From: CAJBVG01 sp943371425 | GTDB lineage: Bacteria; Bacteroidota; Bacteroidia; Sphingobacteriales; Sphingobacteriaceae | Length of the DNA stretch: 64,000 bases | Reading direction: 5' to 3' | NCBI GenBank assembly: GCA_943371425.1 | Contig: CALRUR010000001.1 | Span: 258,723 to 322,722, forward strand | Shown: piece by piece, positions 28,848 through 37,287 of the stretch | Layout: each line of letters opens with the position of its first letter | How positions within the stretch are numbered: the first letter of the stretch is position 1 | Translations under genes and position numbers: made by a program | The notes under the pieces: model-generated | The model's database searches: none | What the model saw: the letters and a program-made list of their open reading frames with translations, nothing else | Told to the model about the DNA's origin: nothing

Positions 28848-29354
28848 TTAAAAAACTGGTTCGAGATAAACGCTTGGAATATTTAATACGATAGATTTTC
28901 CTAGTTGATCAAATCGAACTAAGAAACGTTTTGAATTATGAAGATCTACGAGCTCTCCTTTTAGACCTATGAATGGTCCAGCTTTGATGGTAACTTGCTC
29001 TCCTTTTTTAAAATCGTGTTCAGATATATCTAATTCAGTTTCTGAACTTAAAAGCAATTTAATGGTTTCAATTTGCTCGTCTCTTATTACAGCTGCTTTG
29101 CCTGAAAAAGCGATGTATTTTACAACTCCCTGAACTTGTAACACATCCAAGTATTCTCTTTCAGAAACACGAACAAATAAATAGGATTTAAACAAGGGCT
29201 CTTCTACCCACTTTTTCCGATCAGACCACTGTTTTAATATTTTCAATAATGGTAAATAAGCTTCAAAACCTCGTTGAATAAGGAGAGTATGCGTTTTTTT
29301 TTCAGCACGAGGATTGGTATAAATGGCATACCAATGATATTCGCCAATAGTCAT
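28848..29354 (-). CDS. UpxY/RfaH-like NusG-family transcription antiterminator
   Basis: 168 residues. The N-terminal NGN domain begins WYAIYTNPRAEKK with PLFKSYLFVRV, and the C-terminal KOW domain has FKKGEQVTIKAGPFIGLKGE. In Bacteroides the UpxY paralogues bind RNA polymerase near the start of capsule operons and prevent premature termination. Here it is the third gene of the polysaccharide operon. That position suggests it keeps the roughly 25-kb downstream transcript processive. It starts 4 bp after the Wzc-like gene. Confidence 0.9.
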   Translation of the reverse strand: MTIGEYHWYAIYTNPRAEKKTHTLLIQRGFEAYLPLLKILKQWSDRKKWVEEPLFKSYLFVRVSEREYLDVLQVQGVVKYIAFSGKAAVIRDEQIETIKLLLSSETELDISEHDFKKGEQVTIKAGPFIGLKGELVDLHNSKRFLVRFDQLGKSIVLNIPSVYLEPVF

Positions 29355-29358
29355 TGTA

Positions 29359-31806
29359 TTATTTTTTAAATATATTTCTGAGCATTACTAAGGATTTAGT
29401 AAAGAAGTTTTTATTTACACCTTCTGTATAATATCCATAACTCTTATTACCGTACGTAGAATAATCAGTATAATAATATTGCCCACTACCATAACTTCCC
29501 TTTTTATGGTTTGAATAAATTCTTGAATGAAGTGCATCGTTTGTGAAGCCGTTCAATACAATTACAGAGTTATTTAAGCCAAATTCCTTAGATACTCTTT
29601 CAGGTATTGAAGCAGCATTAAAACTAGATACTCCAGAACGTAATACAAAAATATTTACATCAGAAGTTCTAACAAGTGGAATCGCATCAGACACTAAACC
29701 GATTGGTGCTGTATCAACCAATACGTAATCGAACTTTTCTTTTAGCTCGGCCATTAATTGCCTCATTCTTTCAGAGTATAATAATTCTGAAGGATTCGGA
29801 GGCATTGGACCTGCTGGTATAAAGTATAAATTCTCTACGTGTGTATTGTGAATTATCTTATCAACATCGCATTGATTAGTTAAGTATGAAGTTAATCCCC
29901 AATCGTTTTTCAAACGGAAAGTATGGTGTAATTTTGATTTACGTAAATCGCCGTCGATTACCACTACCTTTTTATTTATTAAGGATAAGGTACTTGCTAA
30001 GTTAATAACCATAAATGATTTACCCTCTCCAGAAACTTCGGAAGTAACACAAATCATTTTACTTTTAATATCACTCGCAATAAAACTCAAATTTGTTCTC
30101 ACAGATCGAACCGATTCGGAGAACATCGATTTAGGATTACTTAAACTTAAAATCTGACTCGAGTTTTTATCTATACTTCCAGGGAACGTTCTTATTACTC
30201 CAAGAATTGGCACACTGGTGATCATCTCTACCGTTTCCTTATCATAAATTCGTTGGTTCAATAAACGCGCTAATAATATAAGTGCGATACCAATTAATAA
30301 GCTTATGGTAATGGCTGTAACGTATATACTCTGTGAGTTTGGAGCAACTACTCCGTAACTAGGAATTGCATCATCGATTACATTTGATGAAGGCATAATT
30401 GCAGATTTTGCAATAGAAGCTTCTAACCTTTTTTCTTGTAGATATGAATATACTTTTTGATTAATTTCAAAATCGCGATTTAAGTTTATCAGATCACGCT
30501 CCGCAGAAGGAATAGATTTTAATTCTTCTTTTGCAGTAGCCAATTGTTTTTCAATAAAATTAACTGTTCTATTATTTCGATCTCGTGCGGAACGAATGTT
30601 TAATGTAATTGCACGTTTAGCCTCTTCAATCTGCCTGTCTATTTCTTGTATAGGTGCAGAATTATCAGCATATAATGATTGTTTTTTAATCCTTTCGTTT
30701 AATAAAGTGTTCATCTGATTTACTAATTCACTCATCAGTTTATCCTCAGAACCTTCCATTGAAAAATTTAAGGTAATAGTTTCTTTATTTGCCTTTACTT
30801 GTTCTTCAAGTAAATCAATTGCAATACTTTGTATGTTGATGATGTTTTTTTGAACATCTAAATCTCGTAATTTTTGATAGGCAATGGTTTTGTTATCTTC
30901 AATATTTAAAATATTATTACCTACTTTATATTGTTCTAATAATTGCTCTGCCTCTTTTACCTTACCAGAAAGTTTATCGAGCTGAGCATCAATAAATTCA
31001 ATGGTTTGGGCCGCTGCTATCCCTTTTTGGTCTCTATCAAAAATTCTATATTCACCTATAATGGCATTTAAGGCATCGGCGGCAAAGATTGGGTTTGTAT
31101 CTTTATAAGTAAGAGACATGATGTTTATGCCTTTACCCACTTCGCGAACATTTAAGCCCCCCATTAACCTATACATAACGTTATTAGGGTGATTAAAATG
31201 GAATAAGAAATCATCCTTATCATTTTCTGCTAAGAAGGATCTTAACACACGAATTCTATTTTTTCCAAAAATTATATCTTGCCCATAAAATACTTCAGCA
31301 TTAGAAATTAATGTTCCATTTAATGTTTGAATTAAGCGGAATTTTAATTTATTAATTTGAGAAAATGTAAAGTTGTAGTTGAATAAGGAATTACTGTCTA
31401 TATCTACAATTTCTATTTCGAATGGGAAGTTTGGATAGGTTTCAGTTTCTAAAATCGTTCCTTTTCTATAAAAAGAGTATTGATAATTTAGGAAAGATGC
31501 CGCACGTGTAAGTAATGTTCTCGATTGTATTACGTAGGTTTCAGATTGTATCTTATCTTTTCTATCGTAATAACTATTGATATTAATTAATTCGGATATT
31601 TCAGTTTTTTTATCATCGTACTTTAATAAAGCAGCGGTTTCATAAACTGATGGGGTAAAGCGTAAGTATACGAACGCCCAAATGATGCCAACTAATACGC
31701 ATCCTACAATCCAATACCATCTACTTAAAATAATTCGAAGTATTCGATTATAATCTATTTCTTGAGAGTGGTTTTTAAATGAGTCTTGATTTTGTTGTTG
31801 AGCCAT
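29359..31806 (-). CDS. wzc: Wzc-like polysaccharide co-polymerase / bacterial tyrosine autokinase
   Basis: 815 residues. A Wzz-type chain-length domain with a first transmembrane helix near residues 35-55, a long coiled-coil periplasmic part (about 250-440) and a second helix near 490-510 lead to a cytoplasmic kinase. The kinase shows Walker A SGEGKS, Walker A' VVVIDGDLRKSKLH and Walker B YVLVDTAP. A C-terminal tyrosine cluster (YYYTDYSTYGNKSYGYY) marks a BY-kinase that autophosphorylates to control polymer length and export with Wza. The ATG at 31806 is preferred; the longer frame to 31830 overlaps wza. No matching low-molecular-weight phosphatase gene is seen in the window. Confidence 0.93.
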   Translation of the reverse strand: MAQQQNQDSFKNHSQEIDYNRILRIILSRWYWIVGCVLVGIIWAFVYLRFTPSVYETAALLKYDDKKTEISELININSYYDRKDKIQSETYVIQSRTLLTRAASFLNYQYSFYRKGTILETETYPNFPFEIEIVDIDSNSLFNYNFTFSQINKLKFRLIQTLNGTLISNAEVFYGQDIIFGKNRIRVLRSFLAENDKDDFLFHFNHPNNVMYRLMGGLNVREVGKGINIMSLTYKDTNPIFAADALNAIIGEYRIFDRDQKGIAAAQTIEFIDAQLDKLSGKVKEAEQLLEQYKVGNNILNIEDNKTIAYQKLRDLDVQKNIINIQSIAIDLLEEQVKANKETITLNFSMEGSEDKLMSELVNQMNTLLNERIKKQSLYADNSAPIQEIDRQIEEAKRAITLNIRSARDRNNRTVNFIEKQLATAKEELKSIPSAERDLINLNRDFEINQKVYSYLQEKRLEASIAKSAIMPSSNVIDDAIPSYGVVAPNSQSIYVTAITISLLIGIALILLARLLNQRIYDKETVEMITSVPILGVIRTFPGSIDKNSSQILSLSNPKSMFSESVRSVRTNLSFIASDIKSKMICVTSEVSGEGKSFMVINLASTLSLINKKVVVIDGDLRKSKLHHTFRLKNDWGLTSYLTNQCDVDKIIHNTHVENLYFIPAGPMPPNPSELLYSERMRQLMAELKEKFDYVLVDTAPIGLVSDAIPLVRTSDVNIFVLRSGVSSFNAASIPERVSKEFGLNNSVIVLNGFTNDALHSRIYSNHKKGSYGSGQYYYTDYSTYGNKSYGYYTEGVNKNFFTKSLVMLRNIFKK

Positions 31807-31810
31807 TAAG

Positions 31811-32587
31811 TTATTTCGCCAAAGTTGCAACTATTGCTATTGAATTAACAACTAAAAGCAATGGTTGTAACATTGTACCAACGGCGGTAACTGGGTCTGA
31901 AATCTCGTACACTCGCATTGGATCAACAATTACAATGTCATTGTCTTGTATCATTAATTCACTATAACGCAATATACCAACTTTTCTTAAATCTACTATT
32001 ATTATTTGTGGATTTGAAGGATCCCCTCGTATTATTCTAATTGATTTTTTCTTTGCACGATTTGTTAACCCACCCGCTTCAGAAATTAAATCAATTAAGG
32101 AAATATTATCTCTATCTATTAAAAATTTCCCTTGTCGGCCAACTTCACCAAACATATTCACTTTTATACTTACAATAGAAACCTCGATTATTGGGTTGTT
32201 TAATATTGTTGAATAAAGTTTCTCGAGTTTTTTTGATGCTTCTTCTCTTGTTAAACCAGATATTTGCACTTTGCCCACTAAAGGCATATTTGCAAAACCA
32301 TTAACATCTACTACATAACCAGCCTCTACAGCAGGATTCGCATCAATATTAAAGGTGCTTTTTGTTAAATCGTAGTTATTCAGGAACTTAACGGCAATAC
32401 GATCGCCAGATTTTATCTTGTGGCTGTAAATGTTCTCTAAGCTGTCTTTTTTGTTAATTACAAAAACCTCTGGCATGCTTCTAGGCACGTCATAAGTAAT
32501 TAACATTTTGTTTGTTTTGCTAGATGAGCAAGAGCTTAATATTGAAACAGTTGCAAAAAAAATTATTACTATTCTAATGAAATTCAT
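31811..32587 (-). CDS. wza: Wza-like outer-membrane polysaccharide export lipoprotein
   Basis: 258 residues. Signal peptide with lipobox LSSC (Cys20). A poly-export domain (KIKSGDRIAVKFLNNYDL, about 56-75) is followed by an SLBB-like region (GEVGRQGKFLIDRDNISL) and a hydrophobic C-terminal segment. The family forms the outer-membrane channel that works with Wzc. It is the first gene of the polysaccharide operon, and a consensus promoter lies about 120 bp upstream. Confidence 0.92.
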   Translation of the reverse strand: MNFIRIVIIFFATVSILSSCSSSKTNKMLITYDVPRSMPEVFVINKKDSLENIYSHKIKSGDRIAVKFLNNYDLTKSTFNIDANPAVEAGYVVDVNGFANMPLVGKVQISGLTREEASKKLEKLYSTILNNPIIEVSIVSIKVNMFGEVGRQGKFLIDRDNISLIDLISEAGGLTNRAKKKSIRIIRGDPSNPQIIIVDLRKVGILRYSELMIQDNDIVIVDPMRVYEISDPVTAVGTMLQPLLLVVNSIAIVATLAK

Positions 32588-32705
32588 TGTTTGGAAGATG
32601 TTTTAATGCTAATTATACGATTTAATGTTTCTTTTGGTTTTGTTTGTTGTTGTTTTTTTAATCGTTCTCTCCCAAGTCAAATATTGTAATAAATGAACTG
32701 AATTA

Positions 32706-32738
32706 CAAAAATAAGCAATTTATACTAAAAAACATCAA
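32706..32738 (-). promoter_or_regulatory. Candidate promoter of the polysaccharide operon
   Basis: On the minus strand TATTTTTG (32706-32713) fits TAnnTTTG, with TTG (32736-32738) 22 nt upstream. It would give a leader of roughly 115 nt that is rich in A and C (runs of CAACAA) and poor in structure. An UpxY-type factor would be expected to load within this leader. The rest of the 216-bp gap (32588-32803) shows no gene. Confidence 0.5.
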
Positions 32739-32803
32739 TATTGAGCATTAATTATTTAAAAATCCCGAAAACATACCCTTTTTAATAATATTCTAGCACT
32801 TAT

Positions 32804-34186
32804 TTATTCCAATCTTATATTCTCGTCTCCTACTTTATAATCCAAATAAGTTACAATAAACTGAAGCATTTCATCCTTTGTGCTCATGCTTCCTTCTTTT
32901 TCACCCACCCAGCGAGGCGGATTAAAGGGATTATGCGGATTGCGGCTTGTATTGTCAAACGTTGCTTTCACATAAATAGTTGAACCTCTTGGTAAAAACT
33001 GCATTTTTTTAAAAGTATAGAAATATTGCCACCTAAAATCCCATTTATCTATTTTTATAAGTGGAATGTTTTTCCCTTCGGGAGTTGTAGCATATGCTAT
33101 AAAAGATTTACCAAGTAAATGCATATGAGGATTAATAGTAACTATAGAGATATCATTTTGAATAGTATATTTTGAAGTAAACGTTTTAATGGAATCTGGC
33201 GGAATCATTAATGCTGGTTCAATTTTAGAAACACCATAAGTACCTAATTGAAATTCGCCGAATTTTCTTTCTGGTGGTACGTTGGTAAAAAAAACATTAA
33301 AGTACGATTCATCAAATTCATCCTTAGAAGTAGGCCCATAGTGAATATCGTTTAACAAAATATTCCCTTTCTTTTTCATGGTAAAACCGCCTATTCCATC
33401 AGGATAAACAGGAGGTACAACCCCTGGTAAGTAATTTGTAGCGGAGGGGATTCGAACAGGGAAACTTCCATCATCATTTAACACATCTAATTTTTTCCAT
33501 ACTTCCTTGGGGTTTGTTTCATAATTATTTACAAAATAATTTCCTCCATGTAGATTTTTCTTCTTACCGTCATCGTACACTATTAAATACCCATTTACAT
33601 GATGTACTCTTTTTCTATTTCCCGGTACATACTCAATTACCTTTACGTATTTATCTTCCGGAATTTCATAGGGTACTTTCATAATCACATAATGATCTTT
33701 ATTGTTTCCTTCAATTTTGTACGCCTTTGGAAATTTTATTACCATGTCTGGCTTTCCTAACTGAGAACCAATTGGAAAAGTAGGTGGGTTTTTCTTTAAA
33801 TGAGAGGGCCCTTCTTTTGCACCTTGCGCAACCCAAATTTTAATCAATAATTTTTCTTTATCAGATAAATACAATTCACCTACAAATGAAGAATAAGCTC
33901 TATCTGCAGGCCAAGGTGGCATGTAACCAGAATGGGTAACTTTTACAATTGTTTTCTTTCTTCTGTAAACATCTTTATATGATAATAAACTGAAAGGACC
34001 AGATTCTCCAGGCCTGTGGCAACTTGCACATTTTGAATATATTATTTCTGAGATATGTTCATTGAAGTTAATTTCTTTAGGAATATCGAGCTCTACCTCA
34101 CTTTTATTGTTTTGTTTTTCTTCTAACTTACCACAAGAAAAAAAAACTATTGATAAAATAACTATAATTATTGCTCTATATAACAT
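32804..34186 (-). CDS. Lipoprotein with c-type heme motif and PHM-like copper monooxygenase domain
   Basis: 460 residues. Lipobox FFSC (Cys18), then a cytochrome-like segment with the heme-binding CASCH at 53-57 and Met89 in GYMPPW as possible axial ligand. The remainder resembles the two-domain fold of ascorbate-dependent type II copper monooxygenases. His195-His196 (VHHVNGY) and His282 match the CuH site; His354-x-His356 (NPHMHLLG) and Met440 (KDEM) match the CuM site. It is predicted to be a periplasmic or surface enzyme that hydroxylates an unknown substrate, with electrons through the heme. It overlaps the redoxin gene by 19 bp. Ligand assignment is by motif, not structure. Confidence 0.72.
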   Translation of the reverse strand: MLYRAIIIVILSIVFFSCGKLEEKQNNKSEVELDIPKEINFNEHISEIIYSKCASCHRPGESGPFSLLSYKDVYRRKKTIVKVTHSGYMPPWPADRAYSSFVGELYLSDKEKLLIKIWVAQGAKEGPSHLKKNPPTFPIGSQLGKPDMVIKFPKAYKIEGNNKDHYVIMKVPYEIPEDKYVKVIEYVPGNRKRVHHVNGYLIVYDDGKKKNLHGGNYFVNNYETNPKEVWKKLDVLNDDGSFPVRIPSATNYLPGVVPPVYPDGIGGFTMKKKGNILLNDIHYGPTSKDEFDESYFNVFFTNVPPERKFGEFQLGTYGVSKIEPALMIPPDSIKTFTSKYTIQNDISIVTINPHMHLLGKSFIAYATTPEGKNIPLIKIDKWDFRWQYFYTFKKMQFLPRGSTIYVKATFDNTSRNPHNPFNPPRWVGEKEGSMSTKDEMLQFIVTYLDYKVGDENIRLE

Positions 34187-34734
34187 CCTACAGCTTTCGT
34201 TTTAGTTTGTATAATTTTTGTATTTGAAATCAAACTATTTATCGCATTTTCTGCGAAATTAACAGTGGCTTCTTGCCTAATAATATCATTATCCAAGGCC
34301 CTGTTATCAATAGCTCCTTGATACAAAACTATCATATTTTCATTTACTATAAAATACTCTGGTGTAATGGTAGCATTTAACAAGTGTGTTAAATAGTAAT
34401 TTGTATCCACTACCATTCTGAACTTGATATTAAAATTATTCTTAAAATCTATTATCTCTTCTATAGAGTAAAGTGTACCAGGTATAATAATAGTTGTTGA
34501 ATAATTATTTTTTGCATACAAAGAATCTAATCTATTTAATTCTAAGATCGATGCCTCGCTCAATGGGCAACCTGGCGCTAAAAAAACAATAGCATTTATT
34601 TTCTGCTCATGTAATTCGGCCATCATTACGGTTCCATTAACTGAAGGAAAACTCAATGCTTGCTTGTCTTTTTGCTTACATGATAATAAAAGAAGTGCAA
34701 TTAAAAGCAAAACAAAAAAGTGCAAATGTTTCAT
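34168..34734 (-). CDS. Redoxin/thioredoxin-like lipoprotein
   Basis: 188 residues. Lipobox LLSC with Cys19, then a thioredoxin fold with FLAPGCPLSE (Cys56). The usual CxxC is reduced to a single cysteine at this site. A second cysteine lies at the extreme C-terminus (KAVGCYIEQ, Cys184), a motif often found where a redoxin domain is joined to a heme/copper protein. Here the two halves are separate overlapping genes, so this protein likely passes electrons or metal to the heme/copper lipoprotein downstream. That partnership is inferred from the gene overlap. Confidence 0.75.
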   Translation of the reverse strand: MKHLHFFVLLLIALLLLSCKQKDKQALSFPSVNGTVMMAELHEQKINAIVFLAPGCPLSEASILELNRLDSLYAKNNYSTTIIIPGTLYSIEEIIDFKNNFNIKFRMVVDTNYYLTHLLNATITPEYFIVNENMIVLYQGAIDNRALDNDIIRQEATVNFAENAINSLISNTKIIQTKTKAVGCYIEQ

Positions 34735-35057
34735 TTTAGCTTATCGTTATTTATATGTCGAGTTGCGTCTCTATTTGTTTTTTTATCAATATTCTTTTTT
34801 AATGCCTCTGTAAGATTCACTCCTGTTTGGTTTGCCAAACAAATTACAACAAACAAAACATCTGCTAGTTCATCGGCAAGTTCTTTATCTTTATCCGATT
34901 CTTTAAACGATTGTTCACCGTATTTTCTAGCTATAATACGAGCTACTTCACCCACTTCTTCTGTTAGCATGGCCATGTTGGTTAGCTCATTAAAATATCT
35001 TACACCAGTAGTGTTTATCCACTGATCTACCAATTCTTGTGCTTCAGAAATTTTCAT
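34731..35057 (-). CDS. MazG-like nucleotide pyrophosphohydrolase
   Basis: 108 residues, the all-alpha NTP-PPase fold. The metal-binding pattern EExxE is visible in LTEEVGEVARI, and the second helix carries DELADVLFVV. Such enzymes hydrolyse non-canonical or excess nucleoside triphosphates to monophosphates. It follows dtd by 1 bp, an arrangement that makes a small quality-control pair, and overlaps the redoxin gene by 4 bp. Confidence 0.87.
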   Translation of the reverse strand: MKISEAQELVDQWINTTGVRYFNELTNMAMLTEEVGEVARIIARKYGEQSFKESDKDKELADELADVLFVVICLANQTGVNLTEALKKNIDKKTNRDATRHINNDKLK

Positions 35058-35058
35058 A

Positions 35059-35517
35059 TTAATGTCGTTCTTTATCTTTAGTATCCATTATAATGGTAAC
35101 CGGACCATCATTTAATAAACTCACTTTCATGTCGGCACAAAACTCTCCGCATTGAATTTCTTTATTCAACAAAATGCTCAGTTCCATTTTCATACTTTCA
35201 TATAAATCATTCGCATACTCGGGCTTTGCAGCGTTAATAAAAGAAGGCCTGTTTCCTTTTTTGGTTAAGGCAAACAAGGTAAACTGACTAATTAATAATA
35301 CCTCTGCATTTAAATCTTTTAACCCTAAATTCATTAAACCATTCTCGTCCGAAAAAATTCGCAGGTTACAAATTTTCTGTGCGAGCCAATTTACATCGTC
35401 TAAAGTATCTGCCTCTTCAACCCCTAAAAACACTAAAAGGCCAGTGTTTATCTGACCTTTTACAGTATTATTAATTTCAACTTTAGCGTTACTTACACGC
35501 TGAATAACTGCCCTCAT
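35059..35517 (-). CDS. dtd: D-aminoacyl-tRNA deacylase
   Basis: 152 residues, the usual Dtd length. Starts MRAVIQRVSNAKVEI, has LISQFTLFA with the SQFTL motif near residue 78 and GPVTIIMDT near the C-terminus (the GP motif). The enzyme removes D-amino acids, and glycine mischarged on tRNA-Ala, from tRNA. It starts 3 bp after the M48 protease gene ends. Confidence 0.95.
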   Translation of the reverse strand: MRAVIQRVSNAKVEINNTVKGQINTGLLVFLGVEEADTLDDVNWLAQKICNLRIFSDENGLMNLGLKDLNAEVLLISQFTLFALTKKGNRPSFINAAKPEYANDLYESMKMELSILLNKEIQCGEFCADMKVSLLNDGPVTIIMDTKDKERH

Positions 35518-35520
35518 TTA

Positions 35521-36327
35521 TTATGGAAGTAATGTTTTGAAGCTTGCGTATTGTGCATCAAAAGTTCCATTACCAGCACAACCGTCGTCTACTTTTTGCT
35601 GATTAATGTTTTCTACTCTATTAGCTGGCGAAGGATGCGTACTAAAGAAACTTGCCAATCTATTTTCTGTATATCCATCGTCAATCATTTTTTGGAAAAA
35701 CCCAGCTGCACCAGCTGCATTATAAACTGTAGGGCACAAATATTTAACCGAATACTCATCTGCCTCCGATTCATGGTCGCGACTATTTTTTAACAAATAT
35801 ATACTCGAAGCTATTTGTTGCAGAGTGGCATTATCATTACCTAATAACACGCTAAGAAGTGTACCAATACCATATTGTGTTTGCATAGATCTGCTGGTAT
35901 GACGTCTATCAGCATGTGCCATTTCGTGGCCAATAACTCCTGCTAATTCATCTTTAGAATCTAAGTATTTTATTAAACCAGTATAAACATAAATATATCC
36001 GCCTGGGGTGCAAAAAGCATTTAAGGTAGTGTCGTCTTTTATTATTCTTAATCTCCATTCAAATTCATCTTTGTATACCACTTTTCCCGAATTCAAAATT
36101 TCATTTCTAATTCCGTATAAAAACTGGTATGCCGCTACATTACTTGCAGAATCTACAATTGGATACTGTGCTTTATTGGTAACTTCAATTTCAGTTACTA
36201 CTTGCTGACCTAGTTTTATATCGTCACTAATACTAAATAATGGAACAAAAGGGGCATCTTTTTTACAAGAGTTAAAAGAAATACTTACCAGTAGAAGTAA
36301 GCTAATAATATTAATTTTTAAACGCAT
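35521..36327 (-). CDS. M48 family zinc metalloprotease, lipoprotein
   Basis: 268 residues. Lipoprotein signal ending SFNSC (about Cys21). Catalytic motif HEMAH in VIGHEMAHADRRHTSRSM, and the downstream zinc glutamate in ESEADEYSVKY. The C-terminus has FSTHPSPANRVENI, conserved in periplasmic M48 proteases of the BepA/LoiP type, which help outer-membrane protein quality control. Gene order with dtd and mazG suggests a housekeeping operon. Confidence 0.92.
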   Translation of the reverse strand: MRLKINIISLLLLVSISFNSCKKDAPFVPLFSISDDIKLGQQVVTEIEVTNKAQYPIVDSASNVAAYQFLYGIRNEILNSGKVVYKDEFEWRLRIIKDDTTLNAFCTPGGYIYVYTGLIKYLDSKDELAGVIGHEMAHADRRHTSRSMQTQYGIGTLLSVLLGNDNATLQQIASSIYLLKNSRDHESEADEYSVKYLCPTVYNAAGAAGFFQKMIDDGYTENRLASFFSTHPSPANRVENINQQKVDDGCAGNGTFDAQYASFKTLLP

Positions 36328-36363
36328 AAATTTTTATTTTGATAAATGTAAAATGGTAATGTA

Positions 36364-37287
36364 TTAAGACCTGTTGTCTTCATTCGCTAATATACTCAAA
36401 TAACTCTCATATCTAATTAAGGATATTTTATTTTCGTCGACTGCTTTTTTAATAGCACAGCCGGGTTCATTTACATGACTACAATTATTAAAGCGGCATT
36501 GATTGAGTAAATCTCGCATTTCTGGGAAATAATGCGATATTTCTTCTTTTTCTAATTGTACAATGCCCAATTCTCTAATTCCGGGGCTGTCTATAATAAA
36601 TCCACCGGTAGGGATTCTATGCATTTCTGCAAATGTAGTGGTATGAACTCCTTTTGAGGAAGCCTCAGAGACAGCTGTTGTTCTAAGCTGTATGCCTGGT
36701 ATAATTTGGTTAACGAGGGTAGATTTTCCGACACCCGAATGACCAGAAAATAAGGAGGTCTTATTTTTACATTGATGTTTTAATTCCGTAATTCCTTCAC
36801 CATTTAAGGCCGAGACTAATAAAACAGGGTATCCGATGCTCTCATACATATTTTTAACCTCATCTAAATAGGCTAAATCATCTGGTTCGTAAATATCAAT
36901 TTTATTGAAAATTAAAATGGTAGGTATGTGGTAAGCTTCGGAGGTTACTAAAAAACGATCAATAAAACCAAAGGATGTACGTGGCTTAGCAAATGTAACC
37001 ACTAAAAATGCTTGGTCGATATTGGAGGCAATAATTTGTGTTTGTTTAGATAGGTTGATGGATCTTCGAATGATGTAATTATCTCGGTCGTATAGCTTCA
37101 CAATCATGCCATGTTTTACTTCTGCATCGTCCACTTCCATTTCCACACGGTCGCCAACCGCAATAGGGTTGGTAGATTTTATTCCTTGAATTCTAAATTT
37201 CCCTAATATCCTACACTCCCATATTTCCTCATTTTCGAGCAATACAGTGTACCAACTTCCAGTAGATTTAATTACAATTCCTTTCAT
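36364..37287 (-). CDS. rsgA: Ribosome small-subunit maturation GTPase RsgA
   Basis: 307 residues with the circularly permuted GTPase order: G4 NKIDIY, then G1 SGHSGVGKSTLVN, then G3 DSPGIRE. An N-terminal OB fold (about 1-70) precedes, and a C-terminal zinc finger reads C-x4-C-x-H-x5-C (CRFNNCSHVNEPGC). RsgA checks late 30S subunit maturation. It overlaps the metF stop codon by one base, so it is probably translated from the metH-metF transcript. Confidence 0.96.
   Translation of the reverse strand: MKGIVIKSTGSWYTVLLENEEIWECRILGKFRIQGIKSTNPIAVGDRVEMEVDDAEVKHGMIVKLYDRDNYIIRRSINLSKQTQIIASNIDQAFLVVTFAKPRTSFGFIDRFLVTSEAYHIPTILIFNKIDIYEPDDLAYLDEVKNMYESIGYPVLLVSALNGEGITELKHQCKNKTSLFSGHSGVGKSTLVNQIIPGIQLRTTAVSEASSKGVHTTTFAEMHRIPTGGFIIDSPGIRELGIVQLEKEEISHYFPEMRDLLNQCRFNNCSHVNEPGCAIKKAVDENKISLIRYESYLSILANEDNRS

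Noticed and set aside
5643..32587. Genomic island with mobile-element borders
   Set aside because: No transposase, integrase, flanking direct repeats or tRNA gene was seen at the edges of the polysaccharide locus, so transfer cannot be argued from this window.
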